64,000 bases of DNA from Methylomicrobium lacus_A (GTDB lineage: Bacteria; Pseudomonadota; Gammaproteobacteria; Methylococcales; Methylomonadaceae): the NCBI RefSeq assembly GCF_041897535.1, contig NZ_CP169217.1:1364001-1428000 (forward strand). The letters are read 5' to 3'. Shown here one piece after another: positions 31,531 to 41,270 of the stretch (positions are counted from its first letter, which is position 1; each line of letters begins with the position of its first letter). The notes beneath the pieces were generated by a model. The model saw only the letters and a program-made list of their open reading frames with translations, had not been told where the DNA came from and did no database searches. The position numbers and the translations under genes are program-made.

Positions 31531-32286
31531 CTATTTTTTTTCCTTCTTACGCGACTCCCAAATGTGCCATTCAGTCTCACCGTCTCTTCGCCACAATCCT
31601 TTGCCTACATCCAATTTAGTTATTGCATGAAGCGATTTATCAACAGCAAGTAAAGTTCCGAGAGGGATTTTACGAAAATCTTCTCGTGAGACATCTGGCC
31701 CATACCCTGCAAACAGTTCCCATTCCCCCTCTTCCCAGCGCATTACTTCTGTTATTTTTTTTCCTTGAAGGGCTAGGAGATTTGTAATAGCGATTGAGTT
31801 TTCTGGTACTAAAAACTCCCAAGGCTCAGATAACCATCCCCAAACTGGTTCAGATACCGGGTTAAAAGCCAGGGAAAGGTTGGGGACATCAATAGTGGTG
31901 TGCACTTTATCTGGAACAATTTGTAGGCCAACAATTTCGGAGTTGTAATAATCTAAGGCACCTAATAACAGCATGTTAGTCCATGACCTGTGGACTCCTT
32001 GTAATGAAAAACATCCTAATGCACCAATGTCAATTACAATTCCTTGCCAATCAACGCCTGAACTTAAAACATCTGCAACTTTATTAATCACAATATGTAA
32101 ACTCTGGGTTGAATAAAATGATGCCCCTGCAAAAACAAGCTCAGCGCCAACATTTGGAAAAAGTCCAATTGTATAGGCAAACCTTGGCGTAGCATCGCCC
32201 CCCGTCACAAGAGATATGTGATGGCCATGCTGACTTATATTTTTTTCTATTAGCAGCCTCATTTCTTGATTGGTGTTGGTAGTCAT
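31531..32286 (-). CDS. DUF4262 protein, probable immunity partner of the Rhs toxin
   Basis: The 251-residue protein begins MTTNTNQEMRLLIEKNISQH and has the DUF4262 start HGHHISLVTGGDATPRFAYT-IGLF, with central hydrophobic strands and no signal peptide. The gene start overlaps the Rhs stop by 4 bp (ATGA). Immunity genes sit exactly here in Rhs toxin loci, and DUF4262 has been found in such positions. Protection against the HNH tip is inference from context. Confidence 0.75.
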   Translation of the reverse strand: MTTNTNQEMRLLIEKNISQHGHHISLVTGGDATPRFAYTIGLFPNVGAELVFAGASFYSTQSLHIVINKVADVLSSGVDWQGIVIDIGALGCFSLQGVHRSWTNMLLLGALDYYNSEIVGLQIVPDKVHTTIDVPNLSLAFNPVSEPVWGWLSEPWEFLVPENSIAITNLLALQGKKITEVMRWEEGEWELFAGYGPDVSREDFRKIPLGTLLAVDKSLHAITKLDVGKGLWRRDGETEWHIWESRKKEKK

Positions 32287-35200
32287 CTTGTATGAAGTTT
32301 CTTATGGCATGGTTTACATGTTATAGCTAAATTGTCCTTAGTTGTTCTTCCCCCATCTGCCCATCTTTTTATATGATGACCTACTGCATCATCAATATCC
32401 AAGTCATCTCCACATATATCGCATGTTCCTCCGTTTTCATCTAAACATTCTTGTTTATCGTCTTTGGGGAATAGCCTTACAGGATCACGCTCATCGGGAG
32501 AAGCCGTTCCTTTACCGGTAGGTGGTTTGGGGATTTCTTGCTGTAATTCATCATCGCTTGTTAATGAGTCAGCGATCATTGCACCACCAAGCCCAATCGT
32601 AGCGGCATCGATAATTGCTTGCCCTATTGCTGGCAGTACGGGAATTAGAACTTGAGCGAAAAGACCTCTCGGATCGGTCAGATTAACCGGATTGCCATTG
32701 ACATAGGCGTAAAGATTAACTCCGCCGTCTTCTCCAATCGGGTCTCTGGACAACCATCGTCCTGTCTCGGGATCATAAGCCCGATAGTTGGCCAAGTAAA
32801 GCCCCGCCGCTTGCAGATTGAACAGACCGGCATAGCGTAAATCGGTCGCCGTGGTCCCCGCGCTTTGAATCGGCTGGCCGTAGGTGTCGTAGTCGTAGCT
32901 GGCGACTACGGCGCCGGTTTGGATATTCAGCACGTCGCGCACCGAGCCCAAATGGTCCGGACTGTAATACAAACCGGTGCCGGTGGGCGGACTGAATTCC
33001 CCTTCCGGATAATAGTGGCGGCTGACCGTGTCGATTGCGGTCCGGCTTTGGCATAACTTCTCGCCGCACCACAGGTAGCGGGTCTCGGTCGTCGTGCCAT
33101 TGGTGGTGATAATCGCCACGCGCCGGCCAAGGCCGTCATAGCGGAATTGATAGCTGACGCCAGGCTGTGTCTTCAGGTTGACCTGCAATAGCCGGTTTTC
33201 GGCGTCCCAGAGATAGGTACGCACGCCGTCGTCGGTAACGTTGCCGTTGGCGTCATAGCTATAGGCCTGGGTGTTGGCGGTGATAATTTGGTTGAGATCA
33301 TTGACGGTAAAGTTCGTCGGCGTCGACGACGGCGTGGTGAGCGCGGTGAGATTGTCGGCGGGATCATAACCATAGCTGTATTGCGTGCCGTTCGAGGCCC
33401 CGGCAAATTCCAGACGGTTGTCGTCATCGTAACTGTAGTTCCACGACTTAACCGGCCATGACGTTTGGCCGGTAGCGCTTTCGTTGATCTGGCTGATCAG
33501 GTTTTCCGGCGTGGTGACATAGCCAAAGCTGCGCGTATTGCCGCTATTCAGAACCGCGAGCAGGCGGCGGTCATGCAAATTGGTGTCGTATTGCCATTGC
33601 GTTTTGATCACGCCTGTGCAGCTCGTTCCATCGTCGTTTTCGTGGCCTTTTCCAGGTTTTCCATGTTTTCCAGGTTTTTTGTGCGGATTGTCATCTTTTT
33701 CCTCGCAGTTTCCCGTATTCGCCGCGAGGAGGAGCTGCTGCATCGTCAGTTGCCCGGTTTCACCCAGATAAGTCCGGGTAAAGTTGCCGAGCGGACTGAT
33801 ATGACCGATGATTCGGCTCAGCGCGTCATAGCTGAAGGTTTCGCTGCTGCTGTCGACGCTGCGCGCCGCCATACGGCCCAATGCGTCATATTGGTAGCCG
33901 ACCGTATCGTTGGCGTACGGCCCGTCGATCGAACTCAATTGGAGGGCGCCCAGCTGTCCGGGCGGTTGATACTGGTATTGCGTCGTGCCGGTGCCGTCGG
34001 TCATTTGCACAATGCGCGGGAACCACGGGTCGTAGCTGAAGCCGACATTGGGCGTGGCGCTGACGGTACTCGTGTAGCTCAGGCCGGCCGGACGATCGTC
34101 GTTGGCGTAAGCGTAGGTTTTCGTTTGGCCGAGCGCGTCGGTGACCGATTTCAAACGGCTGGTGGTCGCTTCATAGGCATAGGTCCACTGGCTGCCGTCG
34201 GCGAATTGCTTGCCGGTCACCCGGCCTTGAATGTCGCGCATCCAGCTGGTTATGTTGCCGTTGCCATCGGTGAGGCTTTGCGGGAGTTGATTTGGGAAAT
34301 AGCCGTATTGGATGACATGACCCAAAGGATCGGTTTCGGCAATCAGATTGCGCACCGCATCATGGGCGTATTGAGTCGTGCGGCCCAGGCGATCGGTTAC
34401 CGAGGCCAGATCGAGCTTGTCCCAAGCAGCGATTCGCGTGGTACCGTCGGGGTAGGTGGTTTGGGTAAGGCGGTCGAAATTGTCATAGTTGTAAGCGAGC
34501 GTGTAACCTTCTGAGTCCGTGCGGGTAGCAACGCGTCCGTAGGCATCGTAGGTGAAGCTCGCTTGCGTTTTGCCGTCGGCGTTGGTGACGGTGGTCAGGT
34601 AGCCGAGCGGGTCGTAAGCCAAAGTCGTGACGTGATTGAGCGCATCGGTCACTTGCGTCAGCTGGCCGGCGCTGTTGTAGCTGTAAGACGTCGTTTGCCC
34701 GGCTGCGTCGGTGTAGCTGAGCGGCAAATGCTGGTTGTTGTAGGTGTATTGAGCTCCCGGCGTGTAGGTGTTGACCGCCGTCAACTGCGCGATTTGAATC
34801 GGATCGATCTGGTTGTCGGCGTAGGTGATCTGCGTGTCGCGACCCAAGGCATCGATAAAATGGGTCGGTTTCCCCAAGCTGTTATAACTTTTTTGCAGCA
34901 ATTGCGTGGTGCCGTCATCCAAGACCCGGCCTTGACGGGTGGGTTGATCGTAAGTGCCGGAAATCGCCGTGCCCAAGCAACAGCTCGGCTGCCCCGGATA
35001 ATTGAACCAGATGCGGTTTTCCAGCGGATATTTAATGCTTTCGACCGGTTCGCTGGTGACGCTGGTGTTCAGCATCCAATGCGTCCAATGCTTGATGCGC
35101 GCTTGGGTGTAATTGCCAGCGGCACGTTGGTAGGCTGTTTTATCCCAATAATAGGTGTTGCGGCCGTTCAGGTATTGATTGAAGGGCGCGATGATACCCT

Positions 35201-37187
35201 GCGGAACCGTCGCCGGCGGATCGGAGAATGGAATGGTGGAAACACCCTGTTGGAATTCCAAACGCTCCGTATAGCCCAACGGATCGGTGGCCTGTAAATA
35301 ACGAGAGGTGCCGTCACCGCCATAAGCAAAGGTGGTGGTGCCGTAAGCCGTGGTCATGCTGTTGATCAACGAGGCGCTGTCGTACTGGAAGCTCGATGTG
35401 AGTCCCAGCACATCGGTGATGCTCGCCAGGCGACCACTGCTGTCGTAAATCAACGTCGCGCTGCGTCCGAACGGGTCTGTGATTTGTGTAATCAGCAAAG
35501 GTTGATCGCTGAGCCCATACGTGAAGGTCGTATTGCGCCCAGTGACGTCGATGACCGAGGTTAAACGTAGCTGGCCGTCGTAATTGAGCGTCACCGCGTT
35601 GCCGAACGGGTCGATCAACTGCGTCAGGAACACCAGCCGGGTTGTGGAGGTGGAACCGTTCGATTGGGCGTATACTTCGACGCTGCCGTCGAGCAGGCGC
35701 CGCTCGTAGCGGACCGGATTCGAAGACGTCAGCACCAAGACCGATTGGTCTTTGGTTTCGGGGGTAAATTGACCGGTACTGCTATTATAGCCGGAATAGT
35801 CAACTGTCCCCCCGCCAGACCCATAGCGGGAAACAGCGGCGCCTGGCGCACTGGGATTATCCTGAATGAAGCTCAACCAGTTCAGCGTCCATTTCTGGCT
35901 GATATTGAAATAACTAAAAGTGGCCGGCTGACCAGCGTCCCGTTGGTTATACGTCAGTGTCGTGAAAACGGCCGGGCCTTTAGGCGGTTCATAACCGACC
36001 GGTGTGTCGTTGAGACGCAGGCTAACCTCCATTTCGGCAAAATTGTAGACGCACATGCCTTTATTGGACTTACAGCTTTGGGCCGAAGTGGCGTTGGGGG
36101 GGAGTGGCTTGATACTGGCGGTGTAACCCATGCCGTAAAGGTGGTCGGCTTCGGCCACCTGAATTTTCCGCCAACCGGCATTCAAGCGTTTGGAGGGCAC
36201 CAGAAAATAGCCGCTGGCTTCCTCATCGAGCGCGGCGCGGGTCACCCATAAATCCTGGCCGAAGATCGGGTCCTGGATGTGGTAGCGCCCCTGGCTTTCG
36301 CCAAGAATGGCGGCGTAATGGCTGACTTTCCAATGGACGATCGACGGCACCGGAATCGCCTGCCCGGGTTCGCGCTTGATCAGCGTAGCGGGTATTTTGG
36401 CTTGTTTGGCCAGGCGCCCGACCTCGGCTAGGCTGACGCCGTGCTGGCCGGACCGGTACTGTTCTAAAAATTGGACTTGGCTAAGCTTGGCGCCTTGCGA
36501 AAGCAGCAAGTTTTTTAACGCCATCGGGCCGCAGAGGTAGGCAATACCTGGATCGTTTTGCATGATCCAAAGTCCTTCCCGCGCGCCGGTAACCGCTTCG
36601 GTTGCAGATCCCGATACCTTTCTGTCGCCCATCTCGGCAAACAACGCTTTGAGCCGCTCGGCATGACCGACGCGGGCATGCATGCGCATCAACTCCCCAA
36701 GCGCGCGGTCGACCAGAATTTTTGCATGCGGCTCGCTGACGTCTTTACCGAGCTGCCAGGCTTTCTCCCAGGCATCGATCGCCAGCGAAAAGCGCCCGCT
36801 TTGGTAATAGGACAAGCCTAAATTGGTCAACAAGGCGACTTGCCAACCTGATTTTGGATAGGCCGCCAGAAAATCGGTTAAGGCGTGGTAATCGTCGTCG
36901 GTATGACGGTTCTGGTAGCGTTGAATGGCCATGAGCAACGCCGCATCTTCGACGGGGTCGGTGGGGGCGGTGGTCAGCAACGGTTCGGCAAATTGCGTGG
37001 CGTTCAGCCGTGCCAGTTGCGCAGGGACATCGTCTGTCAAGGACTTGGCGGCCGCATGAACAGTAGGAGTTAAACTGGCGGCGAAGATCGCTGCCATCCC
37101 GATCTGCACCAGGAGAAAACCCATAAAACCGAAAGCCGAAAAGTGTGTCCATCCCCTATTTTTTTGACGATACTGCGCTAGATTCAT
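32283..37187 (-). CDS. Rhs repeat protein with C39-like N-terminal domain and C-terminal HNH nuclease
   Basis: The 1634-residue protein is in order: an N-terminal membrane/signal segment (FGFMGFLLVQIGMAAIFAAS), a TPR-like helical region (80-200), a C39-type papain-like domain (YLCGPMALKNLL with Cys, VSHYAAILGE with His, about 210-345), a long array of Rhs/YD repeats, the conserved core end DPETGRWLSRDPIGEDGGVN-LYAYVNGNPVNLTDPRGL, then a short tip with an HNH fold: CDICGDDLDIDDAVGHHIKR and TCKPCHKKLH. The tip should cut nucleic acid. The C39 module in an Rhs protein is unusual and may self-process or export the polypeptide. The partner gene overlaps at the 3' end. Confidence 0.9.
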   Translation of the reverse strand: MNLAQYRQKNRGWTHFSAFGFMGFLLVQIGMAAIFAASLTPTVHAAAKSLTDDVPAQLARLNATQFAEPLLTTAPTDPVEDAALLMAIQRYQNRHTDDDYHALTDFLAAYPKSGWQVALLTNLGLSYYQSGRFSLAIDAWEKAWQLGKDVSEPHAKILVDRALGELMRMHARVGHAERLKALFAEMGDRKVSGSATEAVTGAREGLWIMQNDPGIAYLCGPMALKNLLLSQGAKLSQVQFLEQYRSGQHGVSLAEVGRLAKQAKIPATLIKREPGQAIPVPSIVHWKVSHYAAILGESQGRYHIQDPIFGQDLWVTRAALDEEASGYFLVPSKRLNAGWRKIQVAEADHLYGMGYTASIKPLPPNATSAQSCKSNKGMCVYNFAEMEVSLRLNDTPVGYEPPKGPAVFTTLTYNQRDAGQPATFSYFNISQKWTLNWLSFIQDNPSAPGAAVSRYGSGGGTVDYSGYNSSTGQFTPETKDQSVLVLTSSNPVRYERRLLDGSVEVYAQSNGSTSTTRLVFLTQLIDPFGNAVTLNYDGQLRLTSVIDVTGRNTTFTYGLSDQPLLITQITDPFGRSATLIYDSSGRLASITDVLGLTSSFQYDSASLINSMTTAYGTTTFAYGGDGTSRYLQATDPLGYTERLEFQQGVSTIPFSDPPATVPQGIIAPFNQYLNGRNTYYWDKTAYQRAAGNYTQARIKHWTHWMLNTSVTSEPVESIKYPLENRIWFNYPGQPSCCLGTAISGTYDQPTRQGRVLDDGTTQLLQKSYNSLGKPTHFIDALGRDTQITYADNQIDPIQIAQLTAVNTYTPGAQYTYNNQHLPLSYTDAAGQTTSYSYNSAGQLTQVTDALNHVTTLAYDPLGYLTTVTNADGKTQASFTYDAYGRVATRTDSEGYTLAYNYDNFDRLTQTTYPDGTTRIAAWDKLDLASVTDRLGRTTQYAHDAVRNLIAETDPLGHVIQYGYFPNQLPQSLTDGNGNITSWMRDIQGRVTGKQFADGSQWTYAYEATTSRLKSVTDALGQTKTYAYANDDRPAGLSYTSTVSATPNVGFSYDPWFPRIVQMTDGTGTTQYQYQPPGQLGALQLSSIDGPYANDTVGYQYDALGRMAARSVDSSSETFSYDALSRIIGHISPLGNFTRTYLGETGQLTMQQLLLAANTGNCEEKDDNPHKKPGKHGKPGKGHENDDGTSCTGVIKTQWQYDTNLHDRRLLAVLNSGNTRSFGYVTTPENLISQINESATGQTSWPVKSWNYSYDDDNRLEFAGASNGTQYSYGYDPADNLTALTTPSSTPTNFTVNDLNQIITANTQAYSYDANGNVTDDGVRTYLWDAENRLLQVNLKTQPGVSYQFRYDGLGRRVAIITTNGTTTETRYLWCGEKLCQSRTAIDTVSRHYYPEGEFSPPTGTGLYYSPDHLGSVRDVLNIQTGAVVASYDYDTYGQPIQSAGTTATDLRYAGLFNLQAAGLYLANYRAYDPETGRWLSRDPIGEDGGVNLYAYVNGNPVNLTDPRGLFAQVLIPVLPAIGQAIIDAATIGLGGAMIADSLTSDDELQQEIPKPPTGKGTASPDERDPVRLFPKDDKQECLDENGGTCDICGDDLDIDDAVGHHIKRWADGGRTTKDNLAITCKPCHKKLHTR

Positions 37188-37728
37188 TACCGTTCCCCAG
37201 GTTTTGTTGTGATGGAGCGCAAGCTACGCCGCCTATTGCGGTGGCCTAGCCATTTAAAGAACCCTCACCGCGGCACTCCCGCGGCTACGGTGGGCGACCG
37301 CCTGTATTTGCTTCTATAGAATAGAAAGCCGCGACTTTACGTATCTATCTCACGGCATGTATGGCTTTATCCGAATTCTCTTTGAATTTATTATGGCATA
37401 GAAAATATGTTAGACAGTTTTATTTAACTTAAGGGCTGTGTTTATACTAACTAGAGGAAATGCTTGCCTGCTTTCGTATCTTGTTTCCATAACATTGTGG
37501 AGCGAATTTGAGCCACTCGTTCAAAAATGAGTTGTGACAGAAGCGGAAAAGATCGTACACCAAAGGCGCAAGGTGTCGGGAAGGACATCAATCCAACCTG
37601 ACGCCAAATTGAGGCGTGCTTTAACTGGACACCGCTAAATCGAATAGGGCATCGTGCTTGTAAGCTAGCTTTGCGTACGATATTTTTCTGATTCTGGGGC
37701 CACCTCATTTAATGTCTATTGCAGGACA
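37188..37728. other. Intergenic region upstream of the Rhs gene, no gene seen
   Basis: This 540-bp AT-rich region should hold the Rhs promoter. A GC-rich block at 37240-37300 has the palindrome GCCGCGGGAGTGCCGCGG on the minus strand, which could fold, but I do not recognise a riboswitch. Frames of 66-85 codons here lack ribosome sites. Confidence 0.4.
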
Positions 37729-37828
37729 GGAGTAGTTGCAGATAATGTGAGCCCAAAGAAATCGATTGCAAGCCCATGCGGATAAATGCAAGCTCAGTTG
37801 CAAATAATGTGAGCCTGGCCGGATTTTC
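37729..37828 (-). repeat. IS21-like terminal repeat array, copy D, distal part
   Basis: The minus strand reads GAAAATCCGGCCAGGCTCAC, TTGCAACTGAGCTTGCATTT, GGGCTTGCAATCG and GGGCTCACATTATCTGCAA. These are units of the same array as copies A-C but with clear sequence divergence, so it is an independent, older copy. The group II intron copy 2 abuts it. Confidence 0.65.
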
Positions 37829-40029
37829 GCCGGGTAAGGACAAGGCATTACTGCCTTGTCCTCCCCTAAGAACGGTGCGTGACAGTTTCCCGTCACACCG
37901 CTCAAGCCTTTATAAAAGCCGAGTTAACGACCCGGCAACCTGATTACCGTACTGAAGCTATTCTGCTTGTGCTACCATTCCAGACCACATGAACGGATTT
38001 ACCCGGCGTGATGCTTTACGCTGGGCAAAATAGTCGTCATAGGCGGGATCATAGGGCGATGCGTCAGCTTTGATCTTGATATGCCGAACAATCGCCACCG
38101 AGGCGGCACTGAACAAGTCCAGCGGTATGGATGCTCCTTGCTTATCCTGAATCCGTGTTGAAAACAGCCAATTTTGCAGCCCTTGGCGGCGGAAATAGCG
38201 ATTCCGTTTCCAGCGGGCCGATTTGTTCGGATGTCTCCGGTTGATCCAAGCGATTAACATCAGAAAAAGCTGGTGATCAATCCTGGAAAAGCTCTTTTTG
38301 GCTACGCCATGGCGGTAGTAGTTGGCCCACCCTCTCAGTTTCGGGTTTAAAAGCCGAATCAGGTGTTCCGTCTTTACCGTGGGGTTAGTTTTGATAATGG
38401 CTCTTATATCCGCTAACAAGGACTGAATCGATTGCTTCGCAGGCTTGGTCAGCAATTTGCCTTGGTATTTGCGAATATTAAACCCGAGAAAATCAAATCC
38501 CTCACTGATGTGCGTGATCTGCGTTTTCTCCGGCGAGAGCGTTAACCCGCGCTCCAATAGAAAGGCTTCCACGGCTGGCTTGACTTGCATCTCGAGCACT
38601 TCTTTCGAAGACCCGGTAATCACGAAGTCATCCGCATAAATCACCACATTGATTTTGTGATGACGCGGTGCTGCCTTGATAGCGACTTGTTCCAGACCGG
38701 CTAACGTCATATTAGCCAGCGTTGGCGAGGCTATCCCTCCCTGTGGCGTTCCAGCCAGCGTAGGAAACATCTCTCGCTCTTCCACATAACCGGCGTCCAG
38801 CCATTTCTCCAGGATGGTTTTATCCATCGGAATGTTGGCTTTCAGCCAGTCATGACTGATTTGATCGAAGCAGGCTTTGATATCGCCCTCGAGTATCCAT
38901 TGCGGTGATTGTTTGCGTGCCAGGGCGTTAAAACATTGACTGATCGCATCGGCTGTCGACCTTTTCGGCCGGAAACCGTAGGCGTTGCGATTCCCTGTCA
39001 TTTCCGCCACCGGCTCCAGAGCCAGCAAATACAGGGCTTGCATGGCCCGGTCGCTCATCGTGGGGATACTCAACGGCCGTTGCTTGCCGTTTTTCTTGGG
39101 GATATAAATGCGCCGCAAAGGCTGAGCCTGATAGCCTCTGCGCCTTAACGCCAAAGCCGCCTGCAATTTCTGTTGCGGCGTCTTCCAGGTGACGCCATCG
39201 ATACCGGCCGTGTTCCGGCCGCGGTTTTGCCCAATCCGTTTGACGGCTAACAGCTTTGCCGCTAACGAATGGGTGAGCAGCCATTGTAAAGCTTTCACTT
39301 TACCCCAGCGCTGCTCTCGGGTTGCCTTTGCAATACGCAGCTGCAGCCGTCTCACCTGCATTGCCACAGCCTGCCAGTCGATGGCATCCCATGATAATGC
39401 GGCTGAGGATGCACCAACAGGCATCGCTGCCGTCATCATTTGCTTTTCCTCATAGGGTCGGTTCTACCTCTTCTCTTGCAATAAAAGACCCGTCGGACGT
39501 GGGCGCACTTTCGTACCGGGTAACGTTTAAACCCGTATCCGTGCCATTACAGCACGGCTTTCGCTTCTTCCGACATCCCAAACCCGCACCGCCCTAGGCG
39601 TACCTCACGGCACGCTGTCCCGGCCAAGGCCGGGAGCGATACGGGGTTTCCACGTTTCCCTTGGGAAGTACGCCGGGTTAGGTGCCTGCTGTCGACCGGG
39701 AAGCGTGTGGGTCACGAGAACGCAGCAAATAATCGTTCTGCCCGCTTCCAATACCTTTTGGTCAAGCGTATAAACCACTTCCGCTTGTCATTAATAACGA
39801 TCTTTATTACAGGTTCAGATATCTTCACCGTACCAGCTATCTAGCACTCACCTGGTTTGTGGTTACCAGGAGGGTACATCTCTCGCGATTGGTACCCCAC
39901 ATGACTACCGTCATGCTTCGTTACGTTGTCAAGGCAGCTCTTTATTCATGCCCCTAGATTCACCCGGTGACACGGGTGGTTTCCAACAGCCTTGTGGAAA
40001 CAACTTCTCCAAGCGACCTCGTGTCGCAA
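37829..40029 (-). mobile_element. Group II intron, copy 2 (2201 bp)
   Basis: Identical in sequence to 6326-8526 at a constant offset of 31,503 bp over the parts compared. Exon flanks are CTGCAAAT and GAAAATCCGG, similar to but not the same as the copy 1 flanks (CTGCAACT, GAAATAGCC). Domain V lies at 37870-37903 on the minus strand. Different flanks with identical interior show a separate, recent insertion event. Confidence 0.9.
37958..39439 (-). CDS. ltrA: Group II intron reverse transcriptase/maturase, copy 2
   Basis: Same 493-residue sequence as the product of 6455-7936, with YADD catalytic motif, X domain LRGWANYYRH and a C-terminus cut before the HNH zinc finger. Both copies are intact, so either can serve splicing and retrohoming of both introns. 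Confidence 0.95.
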   Translation of the reverse strand: MMTAAMPVGASSAALSWDAIDWQAVAMQVRRLQLRIAKATREQRWGKVKALQWLLTHSLAAKLLAVKRIGQNRGRNTAGIDGVTWKTPQQKLQAALALRRRGYQAQPLRRIYIPKKNGKQRPLSIPTMSDRAMQALYLLALEPVAEMTGNRNAYGFRPKRSTADAISQCFNALARKQSPQWILEGDIKACFDQISHDWLKANIPMDKTILEKWLDAGYVEEREMFPTLAGTPQGGIASPTLANMTLAGLEQVAIKAAPRHHKINVVIYADDFVITGSSKEVLEMQVKPAVEAFLLERGLTLSPEKTQITHISEGFDFLGFNIRKYQGKLLTKPAKQSIQSLLADIRAIIKTNPTVKTEHLIRLLNPKLRGWANYYRHGVAKKSFSRIDHQLFLMLIAWINRRHPNKSARWKRNRYFRRQGLQNWLFSTRIQDKQGASIPLDLFSAASVAIVRHIKIKADASPYDPAYDDYFAQRKASRRVNPFMWSGMVAQAE

Positions 40030-40098
40030 ATTTGCAGTTATTTTGAGCCCAAAATCGCGTTAAATGCGAGCCAGACCATTTTCAAACGCGAGCTGTTA
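40030..40098 (-). repeat. IS21-like terminal repeat array, copy D, outer end
   Basis: On the minus strand: TAACAGCTCGCGTTTGAAAA, GGCTCGCATTTAACGCG, GGGCTCAAAATAACTGCAA up to intron copy 2. The outermost GTTACA of the element is split: GTTA is at 40095-40098 and CA resumes at 40872, after the second intron remnant. Confidence 0.7.
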
Positions 40099-40871
40099 GT
40101 GTGTCACGAATGCGCCAAGGCGAAAGCCTTGGGCGCAATGCTGTATCAAAGATGAGGGTAGGTCCCTCGGAATCGGCGTACAGGCGCAGGTTCCAAACCA
40201 CCTTGAGTCGCATCGGTAAAGAGCCGTTGTGGTGAGCGTCAAGGAAAAGGCGCAGCAAGACTGCGTCAGGTACGAATCATGGAGACGAGCGTAAGCGAAC
40301 CATTATTGAGGTGTCGAAAGCGTAAGATGTCGTCAAAACTGGAGACTAACGGCACTCCAGGACAAGTTCGGGGGTAACCTGTTTATTGCCTGAGCGGCGA
40401 CCGGCATAGAGATGGCGTGAACTTGATTCAGGCTTTGATACGGAACGTGAGAACCTGTCGTCTTGATGCGAAGGGAGAAGCTCAAGTGGAGGCCCCATGA
40501 GAGTCAGAGTACCAATGCAAGACACAGGGGCGGAGCAGCCTGTAGTAGCGATGAAGGTTCTGTAATGGAACCGGAGCCAAGGGGCTGCATCGTTCAGCTT
40601 TATAAGATGAAACAACTATAAAATTAGGAGGATTTCGTTGGATAAAGCGAAGTCATTTAGTATTTCCAAGGAGGAAATACAAACGGTTGAAGGGGAGCCA
40701 AACACGGGCACGAGCATGGATCAAACGGCTAGCGCTGCAAAATCCAAGCTTATTCGTGCATTGGCAAATCACCTTCGCTGGAATGGCTGGACGATAGGAG
40801 CGGTATGAATCGAGAGATTCACGTACCGTTGCGTGAGAGCCTGAAGGTGTGATTCCTTTGGGCTACTCGAC
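40099..40871 (+). mobile_element. ORF-deleted remnant of a second type of group II intron
   Basis: Starts GTGTGTCACG (consensus GUGYG) and has domain V at 40798-40831 (GAGCGGTATGAATC, GAGA loop, GATTCACGTACCGTTG). It is followed by a domain VI-like stem and a 3' end CTACTCGAC (AY). Between them a frame opens at a TTG (40638) after AGGAGG as LDKAKSFSISKEEI, the typical first residues of another class of intron reverse transcriptase, but stops at 40808 after 56 codons with the RT body deleted. Removal of 40099-40871 rejoins GTTA and CA, restoring the IS terminus. It could only splice with help in trans. Confidence 0.8.
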
Positions 40872-40888
40872 CAATTAATGGTGTAATC

Positions 40889-40982
40889 GTATCGGAATTG
40901 GTGGCGGTCTTGCGATTGAAATCGGTGGTCGACAATCAATCGGAACAGGTGGCTGTTTTCAATCGGAATGGGTAGCTGGCTT
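40889..40982 (+). repeat. Second IS21-type terminal repeat array
   Basis: Four related units: ATCGGAATTGGTGGC, AATCGGTGGTC, AATCGGAACAGGTGGC and AATCGGAATGGGTAGC. On the minus strand they read GCCACC-TGTTCCGATTG, a style common at IS21-family ends. It is unrelated to the GGCTCGC arrays. No transposase remains. From 40983 to 41172 no gene is seen. Confidence 0.6.
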
Positions 40983-41172
40983 GGGGTGGAATATGCAATT
41001 TTAATCAGGTATCCAACTTTTCCTGTGACCGGCGTGTTGTAAATTTTATAAACTTGTTTAGAACAACAATATGAATGATTGGCTGGAAATAGTTTAACGC
41101 CCGGTAGGGTCAAAAATTGGCATATCTTCGATTTTTAAAATTACACACAAAATTACACAGTATGTAAAAACA

Positions 41173-41198
41173 AAAACCTCGCCGAAGCGAGGTTTTTT
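41173..41198 (-). terminator. Rho-independent terminator of the transketolase-like gene
   Basis: AAAACCTCGC-CGAA-GCGAGGTTTTTT forms a stable hairpin with T runs on both sides, 73 bp after the stop at 41271. It works for the minus strand and marks the boundary between the mosaic island and the core-like right part. Confidence 0.9.
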
Positions 41199-41270
41199 GC
41201 AATTTTCAACAAAATTACATGCTTATTACTATAAAGAACCTATACGCCCTTTTTTGTAGATCAAAGCGGC

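Noticed and set aside
33465..35297. Long + strand frames opposite the Rhs gene
   Set aside because: They mirror the repetitive YD codons of the Rhs array and have no independent start signals.
37190..37330. Possible riboswitch upstream of the Rhs gene
   Set aside because: A GC-rich palindrome is present but no known riboswitch core (c-di-GMP, glycine, cobalamin) could be matched by eye.
37451..37905. Two minus-strand frames of 66-85 codons
   Set aside because: No ribosome site, no domain, and the second runs through the terminal repeat array.
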